Shown here piece after piece: positions 50,201 through 52,625 of a stretch of 64,000 bases of DNA. How positions within the stretch are numbered: position 1 is the stretch's first letter; every line of letters starts with the position of its first letter. The stretch comes from Symsagittifera roscoffensis (Eukaryota > Xenacoelomorpha > Acoela > Convolutidae). The notes beneath the pieces are model-generated. The model worked only from the letters and a program-made list of their open reading frames with translations. It was not told where the DNA came from and ran no database searches. Location of the stretch: positions 60,551,584 to 60,615,583 of the forward strand of contig NC_087062.1 of the NCBI RefSeq assembly GCF_963678635.1. The letters run 5' to 3'. The position numbers and the translations under genes are program-made.

Positions 50201-50876
50201 ACTAAACGAAAGGCCCCTTTTGTAATTTACATTTAATAAAATTTCTTGTTAAAAAAGTTGTATACGGGAAAAGTCTTGTTTCCGATTGCAAGACACTTGC
50301 TATCGCAAGTGTAATTATATCATACTTTAAAAACGGTTGTAAGTTTCAGAATACTTACTAGGACCAGGCCGCAGTTTCCTTCTAATGCATTGTTTGCGTC
50401 TTCCAGTGAGGAATCGAAGTTTCCTATCTCTAAGTATACTCGCGAACGATAGCTATACAAGACATATTTCTCCTCTTTGGAACCGCATAACTCGATACAA
50501 TGCGTATAAATTTCTAAAGCCTAAAACAAAATAATTGTTAAATACCAGAGCGACACATGAAAACCACCGACCGACATTTTTTCGGCCTTCTAAAATTACG
50601 CACTGCGAAATACCTGGAGGTCTACCTATCATTTTTTCCAATCAAAAATCTTTAAGCAAATGGTACAACACATTTGCTAATCGTTTATCTCCAAAAATTA
50701 GTAGACTTCGGTGCTCACAAAATGTCAAAACGTTGTGTCGCTAAAGAATATTTTCTCACCTTCCCGAAATCTTTTGCTTCGCTGGAATTCTCAGCAAGGC
50801 GCAGAAGACTTTGAAGTCCACCGGTTTCCGATGCTAAGTTGGGCGCTCCTTCTAATTGACAGGGACTTCGATCCAT
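315..50876 (-). CDS. TTC28: TTC28-like tetratricopeptide-repeat protein (multi-exon, 3' end outside window)
   Basis: This is the only clear host gene. Eleven exons join in frame: 50876-50760, 50520-50359, 27641-27425, 24642-24340, 22195-21926, 12190-12028, 11711-11370, 3135-3097, 2834-2528, 2255-1093 and 547-315, giving about 1105 residues. The product is an almost continuous array of TPR helix pairs, for example LGRYSESI, LKNYEGAI and LEEFRSSL. The segment GQELLTVGYHAASLSILQNA followed by LKVRG..LGALTSAHW resembles the region after the first TPRs of animal TTC28. In vertebrates TTC28 (TPRBK) is reported at the spindle midzone with Aurora B; that role here is inference from homology. An in-frame TGA lies about 14 codons upstream of the ATG at 50876, which supports this start. 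Intron 2 is 22.7 kb and holds the megasatellite, and intron 5 holds the Maverick-like block. The C-terminus continues beyond base 1. Confidence 0.9.
591..1033. repeat. 8-bp target-site duplication of the MITE
   Basis: ATTTTAAA at 591-598 is repeated exactly at 1026-1033, bracketing the element. The exact match suggests a comparatively recent insertion. Confidence 0.9.
599..1025. mobile_element. hAT-type MITE, 427 bp, intact
   Basis: The terminal inverted repeats start CAGGGGCGGAT on the left and end ATCCGCCCCTG on the right. The element is flanked by a perfect 8-bp direct repeat ATTTTAAA (591-598 and 1026-1033), the target-site length of hAT transposons. It has G-runs just inside each end and no coding capacity, so it is non-autonomous. 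It sits in TTC28-like intron 10. Confidence 0.92.
1093..2255 (-). CDS. TTC28: TTC28-like exon 10 (largest)
   Basis: At 1163 nt this is the longest exon, about residues 641-1027. It starts at TTTTAG|GTG and ends CAAAG|GTATGT. It encodes about nine further TPRs, for example LGYIYFRLEEFRSSLRY, LGLLNQILGRFEVAGKCY, STLYLGRVQMKLNNFHVA and IASCYQKLEDVRAVVEQY. No stop or frameshift is present. Confidence 0.92.
2528..2834 (-). CDS. TTC28: TTC28-like exon 9
   Basis: This exon codes about residues 538-640, with acceptor GTTTAG|CTG and donor CAG|GTAAGA. It has three consecutive TPR motifs (VELKNYEGAIKYF, NLGLAYQCSKEHSNAE and LGKFYASTEQFSKALPYF) and ends in phase 0. Confidence 0.9.
3033..3049. repeat. 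GCGAAGC-GGA-GCTTCGC hairpin of an interspersed repeat family
   Basis: This is a perfect 7-bp stem with a 3-base loop, preceded by CACAGAG and followed by ACCACTTGC. The same block recurs, with decay, near 4614, 6028, 6440, 6972, 7383, 7922, 8338, 12943, 20277 (perfect 12-bp palindrome), 22515 and 28228. It probably marks one end of a short non-autonomous element family. Confidence 0.75.
3097..3135 (-). CDS. TTC28: TTC28-like mini-exon 8 (39 nt, proposed)
   Basis: This is a 39-nt candidate exon between CATAG and GTACGA. It encodes 13 residues ending TFRNLR in the frame that continues into CCCVELKNYEGAI. Spacing from the Leu of NLR to the Tyr of KNY matches the TPR consensus exactly. Without it the TPR at the 11370/2834 junction lacks its first helix. 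Support is only frame, phase and TPR spacing. Confidence 0.45.
3140..5636. other. TTC28 intron 7, left part: AT-rich, degenerate interspersed repeats
   Basis: No gene is supported. The stretch contains diverged fragments with the phrase GGCAACTAAGCCGA (about 3880) or close variants (about 4020). Short hairpin-bearing repeat ends occur near 4312-4326 and 4614-4632. Short open frames here have no composition or motif support. Confidence 0.6.
5637..8470. repeat. Three-copy tandem repeat, unit about 0.95 kb
   Basis: Units start at 5637, 6588 and 7532, so the periods are 951 and 944 bp. Each begins ATCTATAAAA..ATCTTATCA, contains a GGCTGAGGATAGTGAACG segment, the hairpin block at its middle and the phrase GAGCGGCAACTAAG. 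Copy 2 lacks a segment near its start and carries a short extra CCTCTTGCCCTT-type insertion. A 61-residue open frame is preserved in all three copies (6113, 7057 and 8009), but this reflects recent duplication and is not evidence of coding. Confidence 0.9.
8471..9456. other. AT-rich intron with dispersed repeats
   Basis: No gene is seen. There are two or three diverged copies of a block containing CCCCCACCCTCAAAACACA and GGC.ACTAAGCCGAT..ATATAGGC (about 8790, 8950 and 9105). The same block flanks the Maverick-like fragment at 14230-14360. A hairpin TACCCTT/AAGGGTA lies at 9398-9420. Confidence 0.6.
9457..9780. repeat. Diverged partial copy of the 0.95-kb repeat unit
   Basis: The stretch from AAATTTCATAC through GACTGAGCGGCAACTAAGG to TCGTTAAGCC parallels the second half of the 5.6-8.5 kb unit, with many substitutions. 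It is therefore an older dispersed copy of the same family. Confidence 0.7.
9781..11200. other. TTC28 intron 7, right part
   Basis: No gene is supported. Repeats of TAGAGTATTGCATGAAACAA..TTCGGTTCAATTGATGA occur near 10285, 10355 and 10970, and again near 21020. They are dispersed copies of one family, together with a tRNA-like relic at 10635-10700. Confidence 0.55.
10635..10700 (-). repeat. tRNA-derived SINE-like relic
   Basis: Read on the minus strand the segment has an A-box-like GGCGCAGATGCG, a loop-like CTCCAAA and a B box GGTTTGAGTCC in tRNA order and spacing. The stems are imperfect, so it is not a functional tRNA. Related relics lie at about 12410, 12802, 20390 and 29168. Confidence 0.55.
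11370..11711 (-). CDS. TTC28: TTC28-like exon 7 (3' border uncertain)
   Basis: This exon codes about residues 411-524, with acceptor AATTCAG|GTAC. It holds an acidic and polar insert (GSDLKDNDGAGGPLDSSQ) and two TPRs (GLGTVFRLQGETEKSL and NLGVVYYSREDFPAAV). The donor is ambiguous. CTGCG|GTGCTC at 11370 gives the phase 2 needed by the next exons but is a weak site. GAAAAC|GTGAAG a few bases further on is an alternative that breaks the frame with the exons proposed here. Confidence 0.8.
12028..12190 (-). CDS. TTC28: TTC28-like exon 6
   Basis: This exon codes residues 357-410, with acceptor CTAAAG|GA and donor GGAAG|GTTTGA. The product NVARLGVVHELMGDLESAFA is a TPR completing QQLGNAG from exon 5. 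The last codon is split so that exon 7 completes LGR-YSESI. Confidence 0.88.
12405..12545 (-). repeat. tRNA-derived relic with duplicated B-box region
   Basis: The minus strand shows GCGGGTTCGAATCTC, a good Pol III B box. A 30-bp direct duplication follows (GAACCCGCGA at 12424 and 12454), placing a second, altered B-box-like copy beside the first. Confidence 0.5.
12802..12874 (-). repeat. tRNA-derived SINE-like relic
   Basis: On the minus strand TAGTCTGGAGGATAAGCG resembles an A box and GGTTTGAGCCGG a B box, about 30 bases apart. The region is more GC-rich than its flanks. The stems do not close fully. Confidence 0.5.
12875..14250. repeat. Ancient, diverged relatives of the 29-50 kb satellite unit
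   Basis: No gene is seen. Segments such as GACTATTTCGAGGGCCATAA, GGGCGTAGCCGATT and ATCTCAGATTTGTTGGGTAG (13500-13960) parallel the phrases TTTCCGAGAATCATAA, GCCGCAGCCGCTC and CTCAGATTTTCGAGGGTAG of the satellite. They lack the C-rich module. Confidence 0.5.
14251..14284. repeat. (CA)n microsatellite followed by poly-A
   Basis: About 16 CA units are followed immediately by an A-run. They lie within the dispersed repeat that flanks the Maverick-like block. Confidence 0.95.
14364..14563. other. Assembly gap (200 N)
   Basis: Exactly 200 N, a size usually given to gaps of unknown length. It cuts the integrase ORF just after the motif WSID, and hides how and where the Maverick-like element ends. 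Confidence 0.99.
14564..15146 (-). CDS. Maverick/adintovirus-type DDE integrase, N-terminal part, cut by gap
   Basis: The segment KGPALFGSVQNLKEE..ISRSKVKRFLHTEPAY is followed by RRKTPRLKVIVYDIDEIWSID. This is the N-terminal zinc-less head and linker typical of the retroviral-like integrases of Maverick/Polinton and adintovirus-like elements. The Asp of WSID would be the first catalytic residue of the D,D,E triad; the rest falls in the N block, and beyond the gap the frame reads repeat DNA. The ORF overlaps the preceding one by about 370 nt and its unique part lacks an ATG. It may therefore be expressed by +1 frameshifting near the A6 run at about 14794, or the frame may be damaged. It probably acts in element integration. 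Confidence 0.8.
14776..15777 (-). CDS. Conserved Maverick-type protein with acidic and basic tracts
   Basis: I place the start at the ATG at 15777 (MAAEEFVLIPKHMY), two bases after the stop of the upstream ORF. The protein is about 333 residues. An N-terminal FVLIPKHMYIRDQP block is followed by an Asp-rich run encoded by repeated ATG/ATC triplets (15450-15510). A folded region around YVDKVPTGLKASVFLYDIQQ and FILILRSLKLDERLV comes next, then a Lys/Arg/Ser-rich tail. From memory this pairing occurs next to the integrase in invertebrate Maverick-like elements. Its function is unknown; the basic tail suggests nucleic-acid binding (inference). Confidence 0.7.
   Translation of the reverse strand: MAAEEFVLIPKHMYIRDQPHAAHILLDNSIKHKKPQLSYLNRLRPLNESARTTTTSAIDTSAVIPPTPEPPIVAKAENNPQKQALPLTSQDDDDDDGDGDDDDDDDEGNEMEKSVELSEALSTERILLQLQLMDEHKFKRAKKVLEVIKKSERVKINKDNEEIYVDKVPTGLKASVFLYDIQQQTKKLYNPAFILILRSLKLDERLVMNKYAKVAVQSTNTEQAQQKQRSRRSTNSPSKSTALLLLSPEKKPSSSSSTTSRRATSKSSKRRKTRKTVADSERERSPQKTKREEEGAAEEEYSESYETPDNDSDSATTEKKKTKTNKKWQDYTS
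15780..16088 (-). CDS. Small conserved Maverick/adintovirus-like late protein
   Basis: A 102-residue ORF starting MNAKKLFILQHMVQLNPTQL, with the later motif IISVVCECLLNVVNGNVPVS and a basic PEKKRAIILSKQGFYL. The LQH..L.P.QLR and CECLLN..NGNVP pattern is one I associate with a small protein common in animal Maverick/adintovirus-like elements, often considered virion-related. That assignment is from memory. It overlaps the ATPase ORF by 74 nt and is followed after 2 nt by the next ORF, a compact viral-like layout. Confidence 0.65.
   Translation of the reverse strand: MNAKKLFILQHMVQLNPTQLRGFIRKKTSNSQIISVVCECLLNVVNGNVPVSIPNLNKFETAYKILINPKTSPEKKRAIILSKQGFYLIRQILYFCFKYLTA
16015..16737 (-). CDS. 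Packaging-type P-loop ATPase
   Basis: The Walker A motif GPSGSGKT lies at about residue 16 from the chosen start, and the Walker B stretch NILLVFDDS at about residue 79. These are followed by RHRGLDVIYVKHNLFQQSRW, HIILFKSPRD and GHLLIDLDPRTSDCLRYCSN. The order and spacing are those of the FtsK/HerA-like DNA-packaging ATPase of Maverick/Polinton and adintovirus-like elements. It would pump DNA into the capsid. I start it at 16737 rather than 16791 because that ATG overlaps the upstream stop as ATGA, giving about 240 residues. No stop or frameshift interrupts it and the catalytic motifs are present. Confidence 0.88.
   Translation of the reverse strand: MNKIIDTSTRLFMAVVGPSGSGKTELIFKLLTGRSFYPKFERVLFFYKDIQPVVMDELNARRIHIEFVKFDGFDRLRNIENILLVFDDSCEEIYNDKEFVKLATAGRHRGLDVIYVKHNLFQQSRWSRTIDLNTSHIILFKSPRDIQQLDHLGRQLNAPKFLRQSYELATKDSFGHLLIDLDPRTSDCLRYCSNIIPPGPSIFYLPLDKAEVTPITNEREKIIYSATHGTVEPNSTTRLH
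16734..17012 (-). CDS. Small membrane protein of the Maverick-like block
   Basis: A 92-residue ORF. A polar N-terminus (MTELAIDEPDATIVTDFAYD) leads to VPRSEVVF, then a strongly hydrophobic segment MILIFILLTFCIYKLSW and a second one SILSGLVGYVLPN. The product ends PNPRI. The VPRSEVVF..Q....Y and GY.LPNP pattern matches a short one- or two-pass membrane protein I have seen beside such ATPases. Its role is unknown. The stop overlaps the ATPase start by the tetranucleotide ATGA. Confidence 0.65.
   Translation of the reverse strand: MTELAIDEPDATIVTDFAYDQTNTEQKSWKFCNDVTVPRSEVVFMSQMILIFILLTFCIYKLSWTQISCEETSVWFSILSGLVGYVLPNPRI
17132..17407 (-). CDS. Hypothetical protein of the Maverick-like block
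   Basis: This open frame extends back to 17449. Likely starts are the ATG at 17407 (MLANKRGVCLPRLV) or at 17335 (MDLQSSDLPEE); the latter would overlap the upstream ORF by only 20 nt. It contains a KKVVFHAKTEYVPANYVVEM segment and ends EIFYCSEV. I do not recognise a family. Context suggests a gene of the same element. Confidence 0.45.
   Translation of the reverse strand: MLANKRGVCLPRLVLVPKRQPGVQMDLQSSDLPEEVQKLVKENSVKKVVFHAKTEYVPANYVVEMLHDNDNDITNDSRSYTRYEIFYCSEV
17316..17657 (-). CDS. Possible PC4-like single-strand DNA-binding protein
   Basis: A 113-residue ORF starting MSNNERLAKAETYL. The stretch VTLTRTEQINCRGQVVQRKG followed by QITLSGDELTILRNFFPVID resembles the PC4/p15 fold signature: a beta strand, then G..KGI.L....W..L....P.ID. 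A Ser/Thr/Gln-rich tail follows. PC4-like proteins bind single-stranded DNA, which would suit a replicating DNA element. This rests on pattern resemblance only. It overlaps its upstream neighbour by 86 nt. Confidence 0.4.
   Translation of the reverse strand: MSNNERLAKAETYLSPNLVFLAWMTPESDIKVTLTRTEQINCRGQVVQRKGQITLSGDELTILRNFFPVIDQFIYFQRHKFSQNVGQQTRSMSSQASLSAQTSTRSSNGSSKQ
17572..18144 (-). CDS. DxE (DEDD-fold) exonuclease-like protein
   Basis: A 190-residue ORF. The N-terminus SVVIDLEGFRYKKSNFIVKE carries a D-x-E pair in the position of the first DEDD-nuclease motif. A later SLPKAEQKAYNWLTQYLHGI block and the histidine/cysteine set in SCNRH....NHC could bind zinc. Similar short proteins are common in insect and other invertebrate genomes, associated with mobile DNA (from memory). 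Whether it is catalytically active is unclear. Its ATG overlaps the stop of the upstream ORF (ATGTTGA). Confidence 0.6.
   Translation of the reverse strand: MLSERSVVIDLEGFRYKKSNFIVKEIAITTSEYSDSLIFLPPVPFNSLPKAEQKAYNWLTQYLHGIHWESGDYLYLNLNQIIQSFVLRNPNAVFYAKGKEKAELLAKYLDREVVNLDELGCPRIENLHLKNYPSCNRHLQPNYNSRNHCSLKKTKVFFDWLTNEQQRKTSKSGDVPISKFSVLGLDDTRE
18138..18575 (-). CDS. Hypothetical protein, first ORF of the Maverick-like block
   Basis: A 145-residue ORF starting MKLEKRRVTSTDLEIIHEIY. The C-terminal half has RLHAILHDAAGFVDEVYNTG and YCYMLPW, which resemble an uncharacterised protein family I associate with Maverick-like elements in invertebrates. No catalytic motif is seen. It is the most upstream ORF of the minus-strand cluster. 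About 500 bp of AT-rich DNA follow before the next open frame, on the other strand. Confidence 0.5.
   Translation of the reverse strand: MKLEKRRVTSTDLEIIHEIYLTVKKTYPENSDRRNYFLAACSLFFFSSENELNYDVAIKLRPYGGLIGIDDSSLDKYLKDSKILRLHAILHDAAGFVDEVYNTGPTYCYMLPWKCNSSLVGHLSGITFCLFVKLTRPELYQLLEC
18601..19071. other. AT-rich interval, no gene seen
   Basis: It lies between the Maverick-like cluster and the plus-strand ORF at 19072. No terminal repeat, promoter or open frame of note was found. It could be the intergenic or terminal part of the element. Confidence 0.5.
19072..19398 (+). CDS. Orphan GC-rich ORF, 108 residues
   Basis: The ORF runs from MPSYLETVKIPFGGLELINI to SIYSYLFQ and is far more GC-rich than its surroundings, with G/C at many third positions. 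Motif-like stretches are ELWVKPRQWAKGKPLPRTYL, PGSPEWELLSEQLRDVV and LGGWIAYRASDLL. It is compact and globular-looking, with no signal peptide or membrane segment. I do not recognise the family. The ATG follows TTGTTTTAG directly, so it could also be a 3' exon. The TAA stop lies inside an AATAAA in the loop of a perfect 8-bp hairpin followed by a T-run. It might belong to the adjacent element, be a processed copy, or be a transferred gene. Confidence 0.55.
   Translation: MPSYLETVKIPFGGLELINIPVEEIHVRYMAGLDPEALVVKELWVKPRQWAKGKPLPRTYLPGSPEWELLSEQLRDVVALGGWIAYRASDLLVLMDSPAVSIYSYLFQ
19385..19418 (+). terminator. Hairpin with AATAAA loop and T-run at ORF end
   Basis: ACCTCTTC (19385-19392) pairs perfectly with GAAGAGGT (19400-19407). 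The 7-base loop CAATAAA contains both the stop codon TAA and a polyadenylation hexamer. A run of T follows. It has the shape of an intrinsic terminator and also of hairpin 3'-end signals described in some large DNA viruses. Confidence 0.6.
19811..19967. mobile_element. 157-bp foldback (MITE-like) element
   Basis: The left end AAAGTGGCTGGAAAATTACC and the right end are inverted repeats of about 35 bp, including the C-run/G-run TTTTAACCCCCCTT. The interior holds another palindrome, TTAACCCCTTTGGGGGTTAA, so the whole element folds on itself. No target duplication is certain. Confidence 0.75.
19968..21500. other. TTC28 intron 5, right part: dispersed repeats
   Basis: No gene is seen. It includes the perfect palindrome GCGAAGCTTCGC (20277-20288), a tRNA-like relic, a further copy of the GAAACAAT..CGGTTCAATAGATGA family (about 21025), and the phrase TTGTTTACGGGAAAAAGT..TTTTCGCAAGGGTA (21340-21400) that recurs at 9360, 29277 and 50265. 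Confidence 0.6.
20390..20462 (-). repeat. tRNA-derived SINE-like relic
   Basis: The minus strand carries GAAGATTCGAATCTC (B-box-like) and, about 30 bases 5' of it, GACTCCTAATCTC resembling an anticodon arm. It is similar in layout to the relic at 10635-10700, so both probably derive from one tRNA-related source. Confidence 0.5.
21503..21690. mobile_element. Truncated copy of the hAT-type MITE
   Basis: The sequence from CGGGGCGGATCTAGGATTTT through GACCAATTCATTTTC, GAGCTCTCCCAAAGCACTA and CTGCGCCGCAG follows the left and central part of the element at 599-1025. The right terminal repeat and the G-rich tail are missing, so it is an immobile fragment. Confidence 0.85.
21926..22195 (-). CDS. TTC28: TTC28-like exon 5
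   Basis: This exon codes residues 267-356, with acceptor GTGTAG|GTAAC and donor GCGG|GTTAGT, phase 1 in and out. It opens with SNLRSGHLSVNELAEAL and then carries one TPR (GTVYRLLNDNSAALSSFKES). The stretch SEKENFKVNYKWYQSTQSED between them is not TPR-like and may be a lineage-specific insertion. Confidence 0.88.
22256..24330. other. TTC28 intron 4, no gene seen
   Basis: AT-rich intron with a decayed hairpin block near 22515. It also has an ATTTGAGAAAACTGGATCAA phrase at 22734 that recurs near 4891, 5106 and 20127, indicating another dispersed repeat family. Confidence 0.55.
24340..24642 (-). CDS. TTC28: TTC28-like exon 4
   Basis: This exon codes residues 166-266, with acceptor TATTCAG|AT and donor CTCA|GTAAGT, phase 1 in and out. 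It carries the diagnostic TTC28-like segment around GQELLTVGYHAASL and the next TPR (HWTAGNYDTAVQFMKEDL). Confidence 0.9.
24838..25007. repeat. Inverted repeat (hairpin element) in intron 3
   Basis: The left arm 24838-24894 (ACAAAAACAAACAGACCAAC and on to AATATTCCAAGAATTGAAC) pairs with the right arm 24950-25007 with only a few mismatches. The loop is about 55 bp. Weaker pairing extends about 20 bp further out on both sides. Confidence 0.8.
25190..26590. repeat. Degenerate TGGA/GGAT minisatellite, 1.4 kb
   Basis: Imperfect 4-bp periodicity of GGATGGATGGCTGG type on the plus strand. The long minus-strand open frames rich in Ser-Ile-His-Pro are by-products of this repeat and not genes. Confidence 0.95.
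25284..25541. repeat. 139-bp tandem duplication inside the minisatellite
   Basis: The block beginning GAATCGATAGTTACATGACT at 25284 is repeated from 25423, a period of 139 bp, with very few differences. It is therefore a recent duplication on top of the older 4-bp array. Confidence 0.85.
26620..27215. repeat. C-rich CCCTGCC/TGCGCTGCCCTA block with 24-bp triplicate
   Basis: An expanded version of the C-rich module of the large satellite, ending in the same CACTGCAATATACGATACA phrase at about 27196. Three exact 24-bp units (GCCCTACCGAGCACTCCCTG plus CCCT) start at 27011, 27035 and 27059. Open frames here are repeat artefacts. Confidence 0.85.
27425..27641 (-). CDS. TTC28: TTC28-like exon 3
   Basis: This exon codes residues 94-166. 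It starts AYICKAESLIALERLVDAL, which completes the third TPR opened by exon 2, and ends with a less repetitive stretch (CCCDDLSPIK) in phase 1. The acceptor is ATTTAG|GCG and the donor AAAG|GTGACT. It lies on the far side of a 22.7-kb intron filled with satellite DNA. The in-frame TPR continuity is the main evidence that the two sides belong to one gene. Confidence 0.85.
27726..29340. other. TTC28 intron 2, left flank of the satellite
   Basis: No gene is supported. There is a hairpin block GCGAAGCGGAGCTTC at 28228. Diverged satellite-like segments without the C-rich module occur (GGCCGCAGCCGCTCAAGC at 28817). A possible tRNA-like GGTTCGAACCCC lies at about 29170. Confidence 0.55.
30950..33155. 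repeat. Recent duplication, offset 1595 bp
   Basis: The stretch of about 600 bp from 30950 (ATACAGTTTCAGACTTTTGG) to 31560 reappears from 32545 to 33155 almost unchanged, including unusual features such as GATACAGCGGGCGGGTAGC. The offset is 1595 bp throughout. Confidence 0.88.
34050..43390. repeat. 1.24-kb trimeric higher-order repeat
   Basis: The same sub-unit (phrase CCGAAGTTTCAGGTTTGAAAG preceded by AATCATCG) recurs near 34140, 35396, 36640, 37880, 39104, 40326 and 41566, a spacing of 1222-1256 bp. It appears once more near 43330 after an irregular block. Three distinct units per period (A, B, C types) make it a higher-order repeat like those of centromeric satellites. Copies within it are far more alike than neighbouring monomers. 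Confidence 0.88.
43641..45330. repeat. 845-bp near-identical tandem duplication
   Basis: Two consecutive blocks, 43641-44485 and 44486-45330, match at a constant offset of 845 bp with only scattered substitutions. Each holds two satellite monomers. Confidence 0.88.
44765..50030. repeat. 3.34-kb offset segmental duplication at the array edge
   Basis: The series of monomers from 44765 (CCTGCCCCTCTTCGACATGC) to about 46600 recurs from 48110 to about 50030 at an offset of about 3345 bp. It includes the non-satellite tail (GTTGAGTATGCAAGCACTAG and TACCTGTTATTATCAAAAAG). The right copy carries extra bases near 49900 that the left copy lacks. Confidence 0.85.
49761..50350. other. Satellite edge and hairpin-ended repeat before exon 2
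   Basis: No gene is seen. It contains the repeat phrase TACGGGAAAAGTCTTGTTTC, then CGATTGCAAG, ending in a perfect 8-bp hairpin ACACTTGC/GCAAGTGT at 50293-50312. Confidence 0.6.
50293..50312. repeat. Terminal hairpin of a dispersed element family
   Basis: ACACTTGC-TATC-GCAAGTGT is a perfect 8-bp stem with a 4-base loop. Related ends occur at 4312-4326, 9398-9420 and 21382-21402, each after TACGGGAAAA or a CGATTGCAATAC phrase. A conserved sub-terminal palindrome of this sort is typical of Helitron/Helentron-related non-autonomous elements, but I see no clear CTRR end. Confidence 0.5.
50359..50520 (-). CDS. TTC28: TTC28-like exon 2
   Basis: This exon codes residues 40-93 and is exactly 54 codons in phase 0. 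The acceptor is TTTTAG|GCT and the donor CTA|GTAAGT. It encodes a textbook TPR (ALEIYTHCIEL, then YRSRVYLEIGNFDSSLEDA). It is separated from exon 1 by a 238-nt intron, the shortest intron in the gene. Confidence 0.9.
50760..50876 (-). CDS. TTC28: TTC28-like exon 1 (start codon)
   Basis: This exon codes residues 1-39, beginning MDRSPCQLEG and ending SEAKDFGK. The donor reads AAG|GTGAGA and the phase is 0. The peptide ends in the first half of a TPR helix that continues directly into exon 2. The ATG is the first in frame after an upstream TGA. No TATA box is apparent just upstream, and a non-coding leader exon cannot be excluded. Confidence 0.8.
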
Positions 50877-51046
50877 AAGGCAGTCAAATTTGAACCAGTA
50901 AGAGAATGTTTGGCCTCATTATCATAGTCAAGATCATTGATAACTCACCATAACTAACTAAAACTTAACGATTGACTTCACTGCCATTTACCTATTATAT
51001 TTAATTCTTACAGTTGTTTTACTTTGGTAAAAACAGTAAAAATAAC

Positions 51047-51168
51047 GGTAATTGATGTTCGATCCTAATATCCATTTTGTTGCATACTGTTGGACTAAAA
51101 AGATCACGGAAATTGATGTTCGATCCTAATATCCATGTTGTTTCATAGTGTTGGACTTTTTCAAACTC
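51047..51168. repeat. 61-bp tandem duplication upstream of TTC28-like exon 1
   Basis: ATTGATGTTCGATCCTAATA plus TCCAT occurs at 51051 and again at 51112, with TGTTGGACT following both copies. It lies about 200 bp 5' of the start codon, so it might touch the promoter region. Confidence 0.8.
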
Positions 51169-51290
51169 TTGGTGGTTTCCCTTGTGTGCCATTCCGCCGG
51201 ATTGACACAGCCTAACCCTCCGACGAGCAATAAAAGAACATCAGTGACGTTAATTGCGAACTCGTTATAAAAAGGAGGGTCGGAATGTTC

Positions 51291-52625
51291 TAGAATTTCA
51301 ATTTTTAAAAATTCGAATTGCGATGGAACATTTCTGAGAAATTAAGAAAAACGGCCATATTTGGCAGAAAAACAGTCGAATTACACAGTCGAATTAGGCA
51401 ACCGGATAGACAAGACGAGAATTAGTCGCGAGAACAGTTGAAGATCGACAGAGAACAACGAAGCCTCTTATCGTGATAACAAGACACGATAAGACGCTTA
51501 TTCAAAGAGAACACACGAAAGGAAAGTTCAGTGGGACATCCGGAGCGGATCAGTTCCCTCCCGTACCGCGAAGTTAGAGAGATAACGACGTAATATCCGG
51601 AAGAGTACGGAATTGGGGGCCCGGTGCCCAGAGACCCTTAAATGCTGAGAGACTATATAACTGACTTTTTAGCCGCTTTAATGCCCTGAACATTTGAATT
51701 AACTCCAGTATTGTTTAGTATTTCAGAGCATGAGTAGCTAGAAAGAGGAAAGGGTCAGTCCATCTCCAATGGATAAAGTATATAGCTCTCACTAAAAACA
51801 TAGTAAAATATTAGATTCGAGCCGTGTTTTTAAAAGCAATCACGTAGTCTGGGGATCCGAGACCCAGTTTTGTGGTCATTTTCGCATGTACACGAAAGCT
51901 AATCAAAAGTCGTGTAACATTCGCCCGGAAGTGCTTCTCACCGTCTCTACTAAAGCCAGTTCTTTCGGTGGTCTTTCTAACATCGGGTCGACAAAAACGA
52001 TACTGCTTTCGGCTTCGGTAAATGCACTCAAAGTAACTTAATTATATGCAAGAAAAATGAGCTCATGGCTGGTTCATAGTATCCCCAGACCACGAGGTCA
52101 CTCCTTAAAACAGGGCTACTACTATTTATTATATTACTATTGTTTTTGTTCAGTAGATAAAAATCATCATCTCCATCGGAGATGGATCAACCCTTTCCCT
52201 CAACTCCTAGCTTCTCAATATCTGAAAATGAATCTGGATGTTAATTAAATTCATTTCAGGACATAACCAGGAAGCTAAAAATTTAGGTAAATAATTTGAG
52301 TTCTCCGCCCGCGACTCCTCCGGATTCCTGAATCCGGGGAAATAACGTCTTTTTTTCCTTTCCAGAAGGCTGGACACACGCTGTCCCAACACCCTTCACC
52401 GTTTGCGTGAATCGCTCTGTAACAACTGTAGCGATCCAATCGTTACAACTTGGAGCGGTCTCTGATAATCTGAATTCTCTGTTTTCTGATTCGCTATTTC
52501 CTTCGTTGTTATTTCTACGGCAAATATTGCTGTTGTGTTTTCTTCTGTTTTTTCTCCAGAATGGCCGTTTCAGCATTTCTCAGAAATAAGACGTCATCAT
52601 TCCAAATTTTAAAAATTCAAAATAC
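51291..52625. mobile_element. Large imperfect inverted repeat (foldback-like), 1.3 kb
   Basis: The left arm (51291-51860) and the reverse complement of the right arm (52078-52625) share ordered blocks: TTTTTAAAA, ATTTCTGAGAAAT, CGGCCAT..GAAAAACAG, the GGAAAGGGT/CCATCTCC pair, and GTCTGGGGAT. The axis lies at about 51965 with a spacer of about 215 bp. The arms are well diverged, so this is either an old foldback transposon or two copies of one element inserted head to head. Short open frames in the arms are not convincing genes. Confidence 0.75.

Noticed and set aside
52283-52576. 97-codon minus-strand frame in the right arm of the inverted repeat
   Set aside because: The left arm does not preserve the frame, and no domain or start context supports it.
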